Below, in pieces: positions 49,933 through 58,548 of a stretch of DNA of 64,000 nucleotides; positions within the stretch are counted from its first letter, which is position 1; the number at the start of each line of letters is the position of its first letter. The notes below the pieces were generated by a model that did not search any database, was not told the DNA's origin, and saw nothing but the letters and a program-made list of their open reading frames with translations. Both the position numbers and the translations under genes were made by a program. Source of the stretch: Paenisporosarcina indica (GTDB lineage: Bacteria > Bacillota > Bacilli > Bacillales_A > Planococcaceae); the NCBI RefSeq assembly GCF_001939075.1, contig NZ_MPTA01000002.1:310001-374000 (forward strand), given 5' to 3'.

Positions 49933-50021
49933 AATAGAAATAGGTAAGGCTTTGAAGTTATCGCCCCTTTCCCCCTCCTTCACACCGTACTTGCGGCTTT
50001 CTCCGCATACGTCGTTCCAAC
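49933..50021 (-). mobile_element. Group II intron 3' remnant (domain V-VI)
   Basis: Minus strand reads CGTATGCGGAGAAAGCCGCA followed by AGTACGGTGTG, the form of a bacterial group II intron domain V, then a purine-rich run and a tail TTACCTATTTCTATT like an intron 3' end. The catalytic triad region is degenerate (CGACG) and no reverse-transcriptase gene is near, so it is a fragment. The rest of 49842-50236 holds no callable gene, only an open 3' stretch ending TAG 50145 (FILNGTLKKQDDIQ). Confidence 0.5.
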
Positions 50022-50236
50022 TAATCCAATTCTATTTCATCATCAAAACTATTAATTTCAAATGAACTTCAGTGTCTCAATTCTTTCGTTTCAATAAGTC
50101 GTGCCATCCATTGGAAGGTGAACCTCTTTTAGTCTTACGAGAACCTAATTAACCGATAAAGATTTACAGGTATCAAAAGCTTTCTGTAACGTTTTTTGAA
50201 TGTCATCTTGCTTTTTCAATGTACCGTTAAGTATAA

Positions 50237-50288
50237 ATGAATAAGGAGTGGCGTTAACATTTAACTGTCAACGCCACTCCTTATTCAT
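50237..50288. repeat. 19-bp perfect inverted repeat
   Basis: ATGAATAAGGAGTGGCGTT (50237-50255) and its exact complement at 50270-50288 flank a 14-nt loop. It ends 8 nt from the DinB stop codon, so it could be a terminator for that gene, but there is no T run on either side. Confidence 0.75.
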
Positions 50289-50295
50289 TGCACGA

Positions 50296-50757
50296 TCAAG
50301 CTGTTACTTTATTCAAGGCAAAAATAATTCCTGCGTGAATTCCTTCATGCCAGACCGCAAATTGCATGACTGCTTCTATGGTTGCCATTTCATGAAATTT
50401 TCCTATATTCATTGCCTCAGGAAGTTTTTGATCCATTTTCCCAGCCAAAACTTCCATTACTCTAGTTGGTTGATTGGCAAGTGCTGCCAAAAGTTCCTCT
50501 TTCGTCGGTGGTTCCACTGTCCAATCTGCTGGCTTAGTGCCCCCTTTAAATAAAGGAATCCACTCTGGGTGAACGGGTTCATACGAAGGGATTACATTTT
50601 GAATAAATGACTCCATAGATGTGAAGATATGCCCTACATTCCAACGAATGGTGTTGCTGAATCCTTCAGGTTGGAAATCCCACTGCTCATCTTGTACGGG
50701 TTGTAAACGACCTTGAGTATACATACGTGTAAATTTTAATTGATTTAAAGTTTCCAT
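50296..50757 (-). CDS. DinB/YfiT-like putative metalloenzyme
   Basis: 153-aa four-helix-bundle protein. The expected metal-ligand histidines are in WNVGHIF (about residue 43) and WHEGIHAG (about 138 and 142), the DinB pattern. Many members use bacillithiol or mycothiol for detoxification; others are unassigned. GAGGTG precedes the ATG. It is monocistronic, and an unusual inverted repeat starts at its stop. Confidence 0.85.
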   Translation of the reverse strand: METLNQLKFTRMYTQGRLQPVQDEQWDFQPEGFSNTIRWNVGHIFTSMESFIQNVIPSYEPVHPEWIPLFKGGTKPADWTVEPPTKEELLAALANQPTRVMEVLAGKMDQKLPEAMNIGKFHEMATIEAVMQFAVWHEGIHAGIIFALNKVTA

Positions 50758-50853
50758 TTATCGACACCTCTTTAACATTAATGAAGTTAAGCGTAGCTGA
50801 ATTTCCATCAAAAGGATACAAGAGTTTCTGATTGTGTGTTACGTAAGTCTACA

Positions 50854-50951
50854 ATTACAACGTGAAGTGCAATTATTCCTACGTCGAGGTCTATAATTAC
50901 AACGTGAATCCCCAAAATTACAACGTAAACCATCATAATTACAACTGAGCC
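50854..50951. repeat. Tandem array, 21-bp period, unit ATTACAACGTGAA + 8 variable nt
   Basis: Clear units start at 50854, 50896, 50917 and 50938, with a degenerate one at 50875 (ATTCCTACGTCGAG). Constant half ATTACAACGTGAA or ATTACAACGTAAA; variable half gtgcaatt, gtctata, tccccaaa, ccatcata. Non-coding. It lies upstream of the DinB gene and downstream of the channel gene's terminator. Same period as the unrelated array at 38976. Confidence 0.85.
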
Positions 50952-50974
50952 ATCGCTCACCTCCTACCTGCCCA

Positions 50975-51014
50975 CAAAAAAACGGCAAACCCAAGTTATT
51001 CTTGGGATTGCCGT
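50975..51014 (-). terminator. Terminator after the channel-like gene
   Basis: Minus-strand ACGGCAA-TCCCAAG pairs with CTTGGGT-TTGCCGT, then TTTTTTT (50975-50981). Confidence 0.92.
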
Positions 51015-51030
51015 CTAACTCTTCAACCTA

Positions 51031-52794
51031 TTAAGGTCTGAATGGACTGTCACCTGGTTTGGTGTTGTTCCAGTTATCATGAGCATCTTTGTTAAATGAT
51101 GATTTTGTTTCTTCATCATATGGGTGAATTTCGTCAGGTGTAGGTGTGTTATATCCTTCATCGACAGGCTTCACAACAGGATCAACCTTTACTTCATCCA
51201 CATGAGCTGTATTTCCGTATAAGCCTTTTTCTGTTTTTTTGTTGTTTTTAAAAGTTTCTTTTACTGTGTCTTTCATCGTTTCTTTTTCTTGGTTCAAATT
51301 CTCTTTTGACACTTCCGCTTCTTCTAGACTCTTTTCCATTTTAGTTAGATAGCGAGAGGCATGGTCGCGTCCACCTAGTCCGAATGCTAAACCGAATGCC
51401 AGTGCCACTCCGCCTAGGATTAAGATAAATGCTGCATTAATGATTGAATGAGCAATCCCTAATTGGTCGAGAGCCATAAAGAATGCAAATGCTAGAATCG
51501 CATATTTAGCAACATAGCGCAATACATGAGGCGTGCCTGATGAATGTCTCATCACGCTGCCTACCACTTGCTCAGCTAAATTTGCTAACCAGAAACCGAC
51601 AGCCAAAATGATAATTGCTGCAATGACTGATGGTAAATAAGCAAAGATTGCCGTTCCTAGTGTTACCATAAATTCTAGTTCCAGTAATTGTAGAGCTTCC
51701 ACAACGAACAATAAAATGATGACAACTTGCACCACTGTCCCTAGTAAATTCGCTACAGTTGGGGCTGAGCCTGTTTCAGATTTGAAGCCCATTTTCCCGA
51801 AAATCGAATTGACACCCAATTTCTCTAAAAGGGAAACGACGATTTTCTTCACCCATTTAGCTGCTACAATTCCGATTAATACAAGCGCGATAGCTACAGC
51901 AATTTTCGGTAACATTGCTAAAATATCATTCAGCATTCCAATCGCTGGACCAGAAATCCCATCTAAATCCAAGATCTCCAGTGCAGTAATTGATACAGGA
52001 ATCATAATTAAGATAAACGCAATGATCCCTACTACTTTCGAAATACTTGAGCCTTCAAAGAATGTTGACAAGTTAAAACGTTCAGCTAAGCGATCGGCAC
52101 CAGCTGATTGCAAGAACTTCTCTAGTAAGTTACGTACTAGTTTTGCAACAAACCACCCTATAAAGAAGACCACCGCTGCAGATACTAACTTCGGAATGAA
52201 GTTAAAGAAACTTGCAAGCATTCCTTCAAAAGGACCGCTTAAACCATCAATGCCAAGTGCATTTAGAACTGCTGGAATGAACAATAAGAAGATTAAGTAA
52301 TATGCAACATTTGCTGCCGTATCTGTCCATTTGGCTTGTTCCGCGGGATTTGGATCCATGCCCGTTTTAGCTACATATTTATTAAGGTTGAGCTTGTGTC
52401 CAGCCATTTGAATCAGCTTTTTGACGACTGTTGCCAATACCCATGCAAATAATAGAATCAATCCCGCTTTCAAAATATTCAAGAAAGCTCCTGTTAAACC
52501 TGAGTACATTGATACGAACGGTGCCGCCATCGAATTCAAGTTTAAAATATTAAAGAATAGTACAAATGCTAGAATTAAGACTACAAAAAAGACGACCTTA
52601 CTTATAATTTTTTCAACCGTCCATTTTTCGTTTTTGTTTCCTAAACGTTCATTTACTCTCGATTTTCGTAACATCTTGTACGTAAGGTTTTCCAAGAACT
52701 TTGCTACAAAAAATCCAATTAATAAGACCAACAATGCAAGTAAAAGTTCTGGTAAGAAGGAGAGCGAATCTCTCCAATAGTAATCATCCATCAT
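51031..52794 (-). CDS. Mechanosensitive-channel-like membrane protein with repeated TM helices
   Basis: 587 aa. At least five copies of a helix-turn-helix membrane unit are visible (for example PELLLALLVLLIGFFVAKFL, PKLVSAAVVFFIGWFVAKLV, PKIAVAIALVLIGIVAAKWV, PSVIAAIIILAVGFWLANLA), each ending with a basic segment; this is the TM_helix/CmpX type related to MscS. A long hydrophilic C-terminal tail (about 480-587) follows. Likely osmotic or envelope sensing; not a classical MscS because the beta domain is missing. Start ATG-ATG with GGAGG upstream. Confidence 0.85.
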   Translation of the reverse strand: MMDDYYWRDSLSFLPELLLALLVLLIGFFVAKFLENLTYKMLRKSRVNERLGNKNEKWTVEKIISKVVFFVVLILAFVLFFNILNLNSMAAPFVSMYSGLTGAFLNILKAGLILLFAWVLATVVKKLIQMAGHKLNLNKYVAKTGMDPNPAEQAKWTDTAANVAYYLIFLLFIPAVLNALGIDGLSGPFEGMLASFFNFIPKLVSAAVVFFIGWFVAKLVRNLLEKFLQSAGADRLAERFNLSTFFEGSSISKVVGIIAFILIMIPVSITALEILDLDGISGPAIGMLNDILAMLPKIAVAIALVLIGIVAAKWVKKIVVSLLEKLGVNSIFGKMGFKSETGSAPTVANLLGTVVQVVIILLFVVEALQLLELEFMVTLGTAIFAYLPSVIAAIIILAVGFWLANLAEQVVGSVMRHSSGTPHVLRYVAKYAILAFAFFMALDQLGIAHSIINAAFILILGGVALAFGLAFGLGGRDHASRYLTKMEKSLEEAEVSKENLNQEKETMKDTVKETFKNNKKTEKGLYGNTAHVDEVKVDPVVKPVDEGYNTPTPDEIHPYDEETKSSFNKDAHDNWNNTKPGDSPFRP

Positions 52795-52836
52795 AGCGTA
52801 TCCTCCTGTGAATTCATAATCAGTTATAAATCTGAT

Positions 52837-53859
52837 TTACCCTTCACATTTCTTTTTAAACGCTTTACTCGCTTGTTGATCACCGTAAATGATGAGAACA
52901 TCCTGTGTTTTCAACTCTTCGTCAGCTGCAGGGTTCGTGATTAAATCCTCTCCTCTTCGAATTCCAAGGACCGTCACGCCCATTTCTTTGCGAATGGCTG
53001 CCTTCTCTAAAGTCATTCCTATAAATTCACATGATTCTCCTAAGGTTACTTCTTCTAACGATTGTTTCTTTTCTTTCGTATGAATGAGCAAATTCACCAA
53101 GTTTGTCCCTTCCGGATGCAATACCGAACTGACTAATTCACGACCACCTATAGTAGACGGATTCACTACATTGCTAGCTCCGGCTCGAAGTAAAACATCT
53201 TCGGACCCCCTACTTTCCGCACGTGAAACGACCTCGATTTTTTCGTTTAATGCTTTTGCTTTAATGGTGATAAACACATTATCAGAATCGCTGGACATAG
53301 CGGCAATTAATCCTTTTGCATGTTTAATATTGGCTTCGATCAATACTTTTTCACTTAATGCATTGCCAACAATTTGCAGTGTGCCCTTTTCGAGATAATC
53401 TAGCATTTCTTCCTCAGAATCATGTATATAGACAGCAGGGATTTCCTCTTCTTTCAGCTGCTCATAAACTTGTTGTCCAACCCGTCCCAAACCACATACA
53501 ATGATATGATTTTCTAAGTTTTTAATGGCATGTTCCATTCGTTTATTCCACACCTTTACGGATAATTGATGTTCAATGAAGTATGAAGCGACTGCTCCCA
53601 TTGCATAAGTTACAACCGCAACACCTAATGGGATGATGATTAATGCAAAACGTTTTCCGGCATCGGTTTCGGGTACGAGATCTCCATAACCTACTGTCAT
53701 CAAAGAAATGATTGTTAAATAAAACGCGTCAAATAGTTCAATATTTTCAAAGCTCATAAATCCAGCAGTGGCTGCAACGACTAAAAAGAATAACCCAATA
53801 ACTGCAAATAAGATATGGCGAAATCGTGTTCTTATATTCATCCATTTGGAAGTATTCAT
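52837..53859 (-). CDS. Potassium channel with RCK domain (MthK-like)
   Basis: 340 aa. Two helices enclose the pore loop with selectivity filter T55-V-G-Y-G-D60. A cytoplasmic RCK (TrkA-N) domain follows: IIVCGLGRVGQQVYEQLKEE (glycine-rich nucleotide site), then SDSDNVFITIKAKALN and ADEELKTQDVLIIYGD of the TrkA-C part. Calcium- or nucleotide-gated K+ release is the family role. Preceded by a GGTGGAG site. It is 43 nt upstream of the mechanosensitive-like gene, so the pair may be one osmotic-response unit. Confidence 0.93.
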   Translation of the reverse strand: MNTSKWMNIRTRFRHILFAVIGLFFLVVAATAGFMSFENIELFDAFYLTIISLMTVGYGDLVPETDAGKRFALIIIPLGVAVVTYAMGAVASYFIEHQLSVKVWNKRMEHAIKNLENHIIVCGLGRVGQQVYEQLKEEEIPAVYIHDSEEEMLDYLEKGTLQIVGNALSEKVLIEANIKHAKGLIAAMSSDSDNVFITIKAKALNEKIEVVSRAESRGSEDVLLRAGASNVVNPSTIGGRELVSSVLHPEGTNLVNLLIHTKEKKQSLEEVTLGESCEFIGMTLEKAAIRKEMGVTVLGIRRGEDLITNPAADEELKTQDVLIIYGDQQASKAFKKKCEG

Positions 53860-53954
53860 TTCTCCACCTGCTTATTTTTATTCGTTCTGCTAGTATTTAC
53901 CCGATTGGAATCCTTTTTACACGGCGTACGTCTATTTAGTGAGGTGGTAAATTT

Positions 53955-54602
53955 ATGAAGAAATGGTCGATACTCTTTCCTATAATTTGTATTGCGATCT
54001 TGCTGTGGATTGAACAAGGGCTGGAAGTATCCTACATGTGGAAAACAGCTGCAAAAGTACTTTTATTTTTTGCTATCCCCTTCTTTTTCTTGAAAGCAAC
54101 AACATTCCAATTTTTACACGTAAAGAAAATACAGAAAAAGAGCATGATGTTAGCACTTGGATTAGGTATCGTGATTATCCTGACCATTTTAGGTGCATTT
54201 ATTTTGCTCATGGACTCCATTGATCTAAACGCTTTGCAACTAGACCTGGAAACTCGAGTCGGAGTCACTGCTTCTGTATTTCCTTTTGTCGCGCTTTACA
54301 TATTGTTTGGTAATTCTTTTCTCGAGGAATATTTCTTTAGGGGTTTACTCGTGGAATTATTGAGAGGATCCAAGCTTAAATGGTTCCTTCCGAGCTTCTT
54401 TTTTGCGATCTATCATGTCGCTATTTTCCTTCCATGGTTTGAATGGCCGATTTTAGTATTAGCTGTTTTTGGTTTATGGATTGGTGGTCTTATCTTTCAA
54501 TGGCTCAATGAAAAAAGTGGAACGATTTTCCCATCATGGATCATCCATATGTGTGCCGATATCGGCGTTCTGCTAATTGGCGTATATATGTTTTATTTAT
54601 AA
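53955..54602 (+). CDS. CPBP-family intramembrane metalloprotease (Abi/YdiL type)
   Basis: 215 aa with about seven helices. Active-site residues E124/E125 and R129 in LEEYFFRGLL, H154 in YHVAI, and H198/D202 in HMCAD follow the family pattern EExxxR...FxxxH...HxxxD. CAAX-type proteins process prenylated substrates in eukaryotes; bacterial ones affect bacteriocin immunity or anti-sigma cleavage. AGGTGG precedes the ATG. Divergent from the K+ channel gene. Confidence 0.9.
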   Translation: MKKWSILFPIICIAILLWIEQGLEVSYMWKTAAKVLLFFAIPFFFLKATTFQFLHVKKIQKKSMMLALGLGIVIILTILGAFILLMDSIDLNALQLDLETRVGVTASVFPFVALYILFGNSFLEEYFFRGLLVELLRGSKLKWFLPSFFFAIYHVAIFLPWFEWPILVLAVFGLWIGGLIFQWLNEKSGTIFPSWIIHMCADIGVLLIGVYMFYL

Positions 54603-54608
54603 AACTAC

Positions 54609-54646
54609 ACAAAAAATGTGAAGGGAAATTTCCCCTTCACATTTTT
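54609..54646. terminator. Bidirectional terminator between CPBP and kinase genes
   Basis: AAAATGTGAAGGG-AAATTT-CCCTTCACATTTT with A run before and T run after; serves both convergent genes. Confidence 0.92.
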
Positions 54647-56834
54647 ACATTGTTTTTATTGTTACTGTCACTTTAAATAAGTCTCCATCTACTTCGATTC
54701 GCATCGATCCTCCATGCAAATCAACAATCGATTGTGCAATGGCTATCCCTAATCCTGAGCCATCTGTGTGACGAGAAGTATCGGCACGTTTGAAACGTTC
54801 AAATAACTCATCCACATTTTCACCAAGTTCATATTTCGTTATATTTTTAACCGTAAATTCGGCAAATCCATTTGTCTCTTTCAATGTTACATAAACACGA
54901 GTGCCTGAAAGTGTGTATTTAACTGCATTCACAATTAAGTTATCCAAAACTCTCCACCATCTTTGTCCATCGACATAAGCGTGTAAAGAAGTTTCTGGCG
55001 TCGACACACGGAAATCCAATTCTGATTTTTGAATTTCTTCTTGGTGTTCTGCTAAAGCTTGTTGCATCAGTTGCGTTAGATCCACACGTTGTTTGTGTAA
55101 TTCCAAGTTGCCACTTGCCATTTTCGATACTTCAAATAAATCTTCGATTAACGTTTTTAATCGCTGAGATTTCCGATCTAAGACTCCTACATAAGACATG
55201 CGATCTTCTTCAGATAGAGCAGGTTTTTTCAGTAAATCCGTATACGTAATAATTGAAGTTAATGGTGTGCGTAAGTCATGGCTAACATTCGTAATCAGTT
55301 CCGTTTTCAAACGTTCACTCTTCGCTTGCTCCGATTGAGACATGCGAACCCCCTCACGCAGTGTATTCAAGTGTTTTGCATGGGCTGCTAAAACAGATTT
55401 CCCTCGAATAACTACATCTTCCACAAACTGTCCTTTTGCCATTTTCTCCGTTGCAATCGCCAGTTTGTTATAATCGGCAAGTCGTTTAAACAGTGTATAC
55501 ATCGTAGGCAGTACTACAATAACAAATAACGGAGCGTACACTAGGATTAGCATTGGTTGCAGGATTACCCCACCAAAACCTAGCCCTGCTAAAAATATTA
55601 TTCCCAATAATGCTACGATTTGCTTTCCTAGCGAACGATTTGCAAACGCATCTTGCATTGTACCTATCAATTTCCGAATCATGCTATCTTCCCATAGTTG
55701 TATATGCCTCTCATCTTTAACATCTTTAATAAACCAAATACATTGTGCGATAGTGAAGATGGTAAAAGCCATGAAAAAGATGACTAGAAATACGATATCT
55801 CCAAAGTAGTTTCCACCAATGCTTTGAGGATTTGCTAAATAATAGGTCAATTGATCATGCGTAATGAGCATTCCAATCAATGTGATGAATATTCCTGTTA
55901 AACGACCTTCCAGCTTTAGTTGGTTAATCCATTGAATTGTTGGAAAATGTACAATTTCCTGTCTTTTTGTTTTAAACAACCAAAAAGCTGCACCCGCTGC
56001 TAATAATCCAAAAATCCATATCCCAATAAAGATTCCCTTGCTTCTCTCATAATGATTAAACCCTAAAAGATGTTCGCTATATTTTGCACTCTTAGGCATT
56101 GTGATTGTTCCCTCATATTCCGCAAATTCGAATCCAATCATGTCGCTGATATCATTGGAAGAGAGTATTTGAAGTTCCTCATTTTCAAAGGATGAGTGAC
56201 TTGGACTAATTGCTAAAATAGGTAGATAGCCATTATGTTTATTGTACGTTTTTTTGTAAATAGACGGCTCATCTACATCTCCATATGTAAACCGTTCTTT
56301 TGTTTCAAGATTAACTAAATCGTAAGCAAATGAATTACGTTCTTCTTTAGCTCCTGACTCTGCTTTTGATACTTGTGCATCGTATTTACGCAAAATGTCT
56401 TCCTTGGCTGTCAAGATTTTCTCTCGAACTACTTTATCATCTGCGAAATTTGCACGTATGGCATCAATCTTACCATCCCGCTCTTTTTCAAGTTCCTCTT
56501 TTAGCACATCGTTGTTATTAATTTCAGCATCATTGATTAATTCTAAATATTGATTTTGGACTGACCTAATTTGATCTACTTGAGAACCATAATAGGTACG
56601 GTAATTTTCTATCTCCATGTCGCTTACTGTCAGTTGCTTAATCGATTCGTCTACATCTAAACGATTGATTAGAATAGGGCCAAATTCTTCAATTTTATTA
56701 TCAAAAGTCCAGTGAAAGTCTTCTGTTTCATAAAAAGAACCCCCAAGATATTTTGGAGCATACGATGCAAATGTGCTCACAGCAAATAATGCCACACTAA
56801 TAAGGGCGAAAAAGACCCATGTTAATTTTTTCAT
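54645..56834 (-). CDS. Large sensor histidine kinase (PhoR/VanS type)
   Basis: 729 aa. A signal-anchor helix (1-25), a large extracytoplasmic region to about residue 265 with long helices and many charged residues, then several more helices (about 270-290, 313-333, 345-365, 410-460), a HAMP-like linker, HisKA with His519 in NVSHDLRTPLTSI, and HATPase_c (N box DNLIVNAVKYT; G2 SGLGIAIAQSI). The size and multi-helix sensing part are unusual for VanS-like kinases. GGAGG precedes the ATG and lies in the 3' end of a small gene inserted upstream. Confidence 0.9.
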   Translation of the reverse strand: MKKLTWVFFALISVALFAVSTFASYAPKYLGGSFYETEDFHWTFDNKIEEFGPILINRLDVDESIKQLTVSDMEIENYRTYYGSQVDQIRSVQNQYLELINDAEINNNDVLKEELEKERDGKIDAIRANFADDKVVREKILTAKEDILRKYDAQVSKAESGAKEERNSFAYDLVNLETKERFTYGDVDEPSIYKKTYNKHNGYLPILAISPSHSSFENEELQILSSNDISDMIGFEFAEYEGTITMPKSAKYSEHLLGFNHYERSKGIFIGIWIFGLLAAGAAFWLFKTKRQEIVHFPTIQWINQLKLEGRLTGIFITLIGMLITHDQLTYYLANPQSIGGNYFGDIVFLVIFFMAFTIFTIAQCIWFIKDVKDERHIQLWEDSMIRKLIGTMQDAFANRSLGKQIVALLGIIFLAGLGFGGVILQPMLILVYAPLFVIVVLPTMYTLFKRLADYNKLAIATEKMAKGQFVEDVVIRGKSVLAAHAKHLNTLREGVRMSQSEQAKSERLKTELITNVSHDLRTPLTSIITYTDLLKKPALSEEDRMSYVGVLDRKSQRLKTLIEDLFEVSKMASGNLELHKQRVDLTQLMQQALAEHQEEIQKSELDFRVSTPETSLHAYVDGQRWWRVLDNLIVNAVKYTLSGTRVYVTLKETNGFAEFTVKNITKYELGENVDELFERFKRADTSRHTDGSGLGIAIAQSIVDLHGGSMRIEVDGDLFKVTVTIKTM

Positions 56835-56837
56835 CTC

Positions 56838-57014
56838 TTACGCTCCTCCTTTTAAGATTCGTGTCAATTGCACGACTGTTCGATTGGACTTCAAAAATCC
56901 TTGTTCAAACAGATGTTGGATAAAGTTAAAGCAATACATCAAACTCAGCATCGCAATGGCGAGTGCGACAATGGATAACCAGTTGGCTGCTCTACTTTTC
57001 GATTTTGTATCCAA
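56838..57014 (-). CDS. Small single-TM protein between regulator and kinase (58 aa)
   Basis: TTG 57014, with AAGGTGG about 9 nt upstream, starts a 58-residue protein: basic N-terminus (DTKSKSRAANW), one helix (about residues 15-36, WLSIVALAIAMLSLMYCFNF) and a polar tail with KSNRTVVQLTRILKGG. It overlaps the regulator's 3' end by 23 nt and its stop lies 3 nt before the kinase ATG, whose GGAGG is inside it. Translational coupling of all three suggests it modulates the kinase. No family recognised. Confidence 0.65.
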   Translation of the reverse strand: MDTKSKSRAANWLSIVALAIAMLSLMYCFNFIQHLFEQGFLKSNRTVVQLTRILKGGA

Positions 57015-57684
57015 TGCCCCACACCACCTTAAGATATCTTGGATTTTTAGGATCAATTTCTATTTTCTCGCGGATTTTACGAATGTGAACTGCGACAATA
57101 TTTTCTGCATTATAAGCAGGTACATTCCACACACGTTCATAAATATCGCTGATTGAAAACACGCGACCTGCATTCGTCATCAGTAATTCAGTGATTTTGT
57201 ATTCGATGGGTGTTAATTTGATAGACTCCCCAAGAAATTTCACTTCTTTCGATTCCATATCGAGTTCAAGACCATCGATTTCGATTGTGGCTTTTTGTTC
57301 TTGGAATGTGCCGAGGTGAACGTATCGACGCAATTGAGATTTCACGCGGGCGATCAGTTCCATTGGATGGAATGGTTTTGTGACATAGTCATCTGCCCCA
57401 ACAGACAATCCGTGGATTTTATCCGAGTCCTCTGATTTGGCACTTAACATGATGATGGGTATATTTCGCTCTGTACGTATTTTAAATGTAGTCGAAATGC
57501 CATCCATATTCGGCATCATGATATCTAAAATGATTAAATGAACTTCATTTGTTTCAAGTATGGTGATTGCTTCTTGACCATCTGATGCTTTTAATACACG
57601 ATAGCCTTCGTTTTTTAGATAGATTTCGATCCCATCTCTGATGTCTTGGTCATCGTCAGTTACGAGTATTGTTAATTGTGTCAT
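56992..57684 (-). CDS. OmpR-family response regulator
   Basis: 230 aa. Receiver with D10-D12 acidic pocket, D54 in ILDIMMP and Lys in DYVTKPFHP; C-terminal winged helix with EIDGLELDMESKEVKFLGES, LTPIEYKITELLMTNAGRVF, VAVHIRKIREKIE. ATG 57684 is chosen for GAGGTG 9 nt upstream; the frame to 57693 adds three residues. Resembles VanR/CsrR-type regulators. First gene of a regulator, small protein, kinase unit. Confidence 0.93.
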   Translation of the reverse strand: MTQLTILVTDDDQDIRDGIEIYLKNEGYRVLKASDGQEAITILETNEVHLIILDIMMPNMDGISTTFKIRTERNIPIIMLSAKSEDSDKIHGLSVGADDYVTKPFHPMELIARVKSQLRRYVHLGTFQEQKATIEIDGLELDMESKEVKFLGESIKLTPIEYKITELLMTNAGRVFSISDIYERVWNVPAYNAENIVAVHIRKIREKIEIDPKNPRYLKVVWGIGYKIEK

Positions 57685-57693
57685 CCGTTGCAC

Positions 57694-58007
57694 CTCTTTC
57701 CTACCTCTTATGATACCAATTGTACCTGCTAATTCTTAATAAACTCCAAGGATAAAAATGAAGAATTTCTTAAGAAGCCGTTTTATTTTCTTGTATTCAA
57801 AAATGGTAATCGTAATCTACACGCTGTCTTATCTATGAATTCTGACACTTGGGGGGTTATTTTATAAACGTTAATCTCATTTTAAAAAGGGGGATTTATA
57901 GGGGGCACCGTTCTGAATAATGGGGGACGTGGGGGTTAATAAAAATACCGGACAGGTACAACTAGTTATTAGAAGGAACTCTACACAAATGGAAATGATT
58001 CCTCAAT
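57694..58007. other. Spacer with five G runs (57851-57937)
   Basis: The plus strand carries GGGGGG at 57851 and four further GGGGG runs up to 57937 in an otherwise AT-rich, gene-free spacer upstream of the two-component operon. No ORF, terminator or promoter could be called with confidence. Confidence 0.45.
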
Positions 58008-58050
58008 AAAAAACAAGCACAATCACAACTCACTGTGGTTGGGCTTGTTC
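58008..58050 (-). terminator. Terminator overlapping the end of 58030-58197
   Basis: Minus-strand AACAAGC-CCAACCACA pairs with TGTGATTGT-GCTTGTT and is followed by TTTTTT. Confidence 0.8.
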
Positions 58051-58197
58051 ATTACCCTCATTTGCGATATAAAAAATGACGATTGCATAAGTAATTGCAC
58101 CACCCATTCCCAATATTTGATCAATAACATTTGCTAGGATAATCGCCCCAAATACTAACAACAAGCGAAGAAATGACAATCTCAATGAGGTTGTCAT
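58030..58197 (-). CDS. Small membrane protein (55 aa)
   Basis: Two hydrophobic segments (about residues 6-24 and 29-46), basic N-terminus and polar end NEGNEQAQPQ. ATG 58197 is used, but the AAGGAG lies rather far (about 15 nt) upstream, so a start further up (GTG 58221) is possible. Function unknown; precedes its own terminator. Confidence 0.5.
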   Translation of the reverse strand: MTTSLRLSFLRLLLVFGAIILANVIDQILGMGGAITYAIVIFYIANEGNEQAQPQ

Positions 58198-58256
58198 ATT
58201 TTTTAAATTTTTCTCCTTCACCTAATATGTCAACTAATGGTTGAACTGTTGGTTAA

Positions 58257-58487
58257 TTAATAAGTTCGAACAATGATAACTGGTTTGCCACATTTACATT
58301 TCTGTTTTTTTTCGATGTCTTCAAACTTTTCGACGATGCCCTCCTCTTCTAATCTACGGATAAAACGTTCTCTGGTCATAACTCCGAAAATATTAAATTC
58401 ATTTTTTATATGTTGGACATTGCACACTTTTGTTGCGACGACATAGGATTTCACTTCTTGATAGTAATCTTCGAATGATTTACTCAA
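58257..58487 (-). CDS. Small protein with winged-helix-like core and CxC tail
   Basis: 76 aa, TTG start with GAGAGTGA upstream. The stretch VVATKVCNVQHIKNEFNIFG then TRERFIRRLEEEGIVEKF has the shape of an FtsK-gamma-like winged helix; a cysteine cluster (KCKCGKP) near the C-terminus may bind zinc. Possibly a small DNA-binding protein. Weak evidence; no named family. Confidence 0.45.
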   Translation of the reverse strand: MSKSFEDYYQEVKSYVVATKVCNVQHIKNEFNIFGVMTRERFIRRLEEEGIVEKFEDIEKKQKCKCGKPVIIVRTY

Positions 58488-58548
58488 CGCCGTTCACTCT
58501 CGTTGTTACGATCACTCTGTATCAGTCATCTGTTGGTTGAACTGCGAC

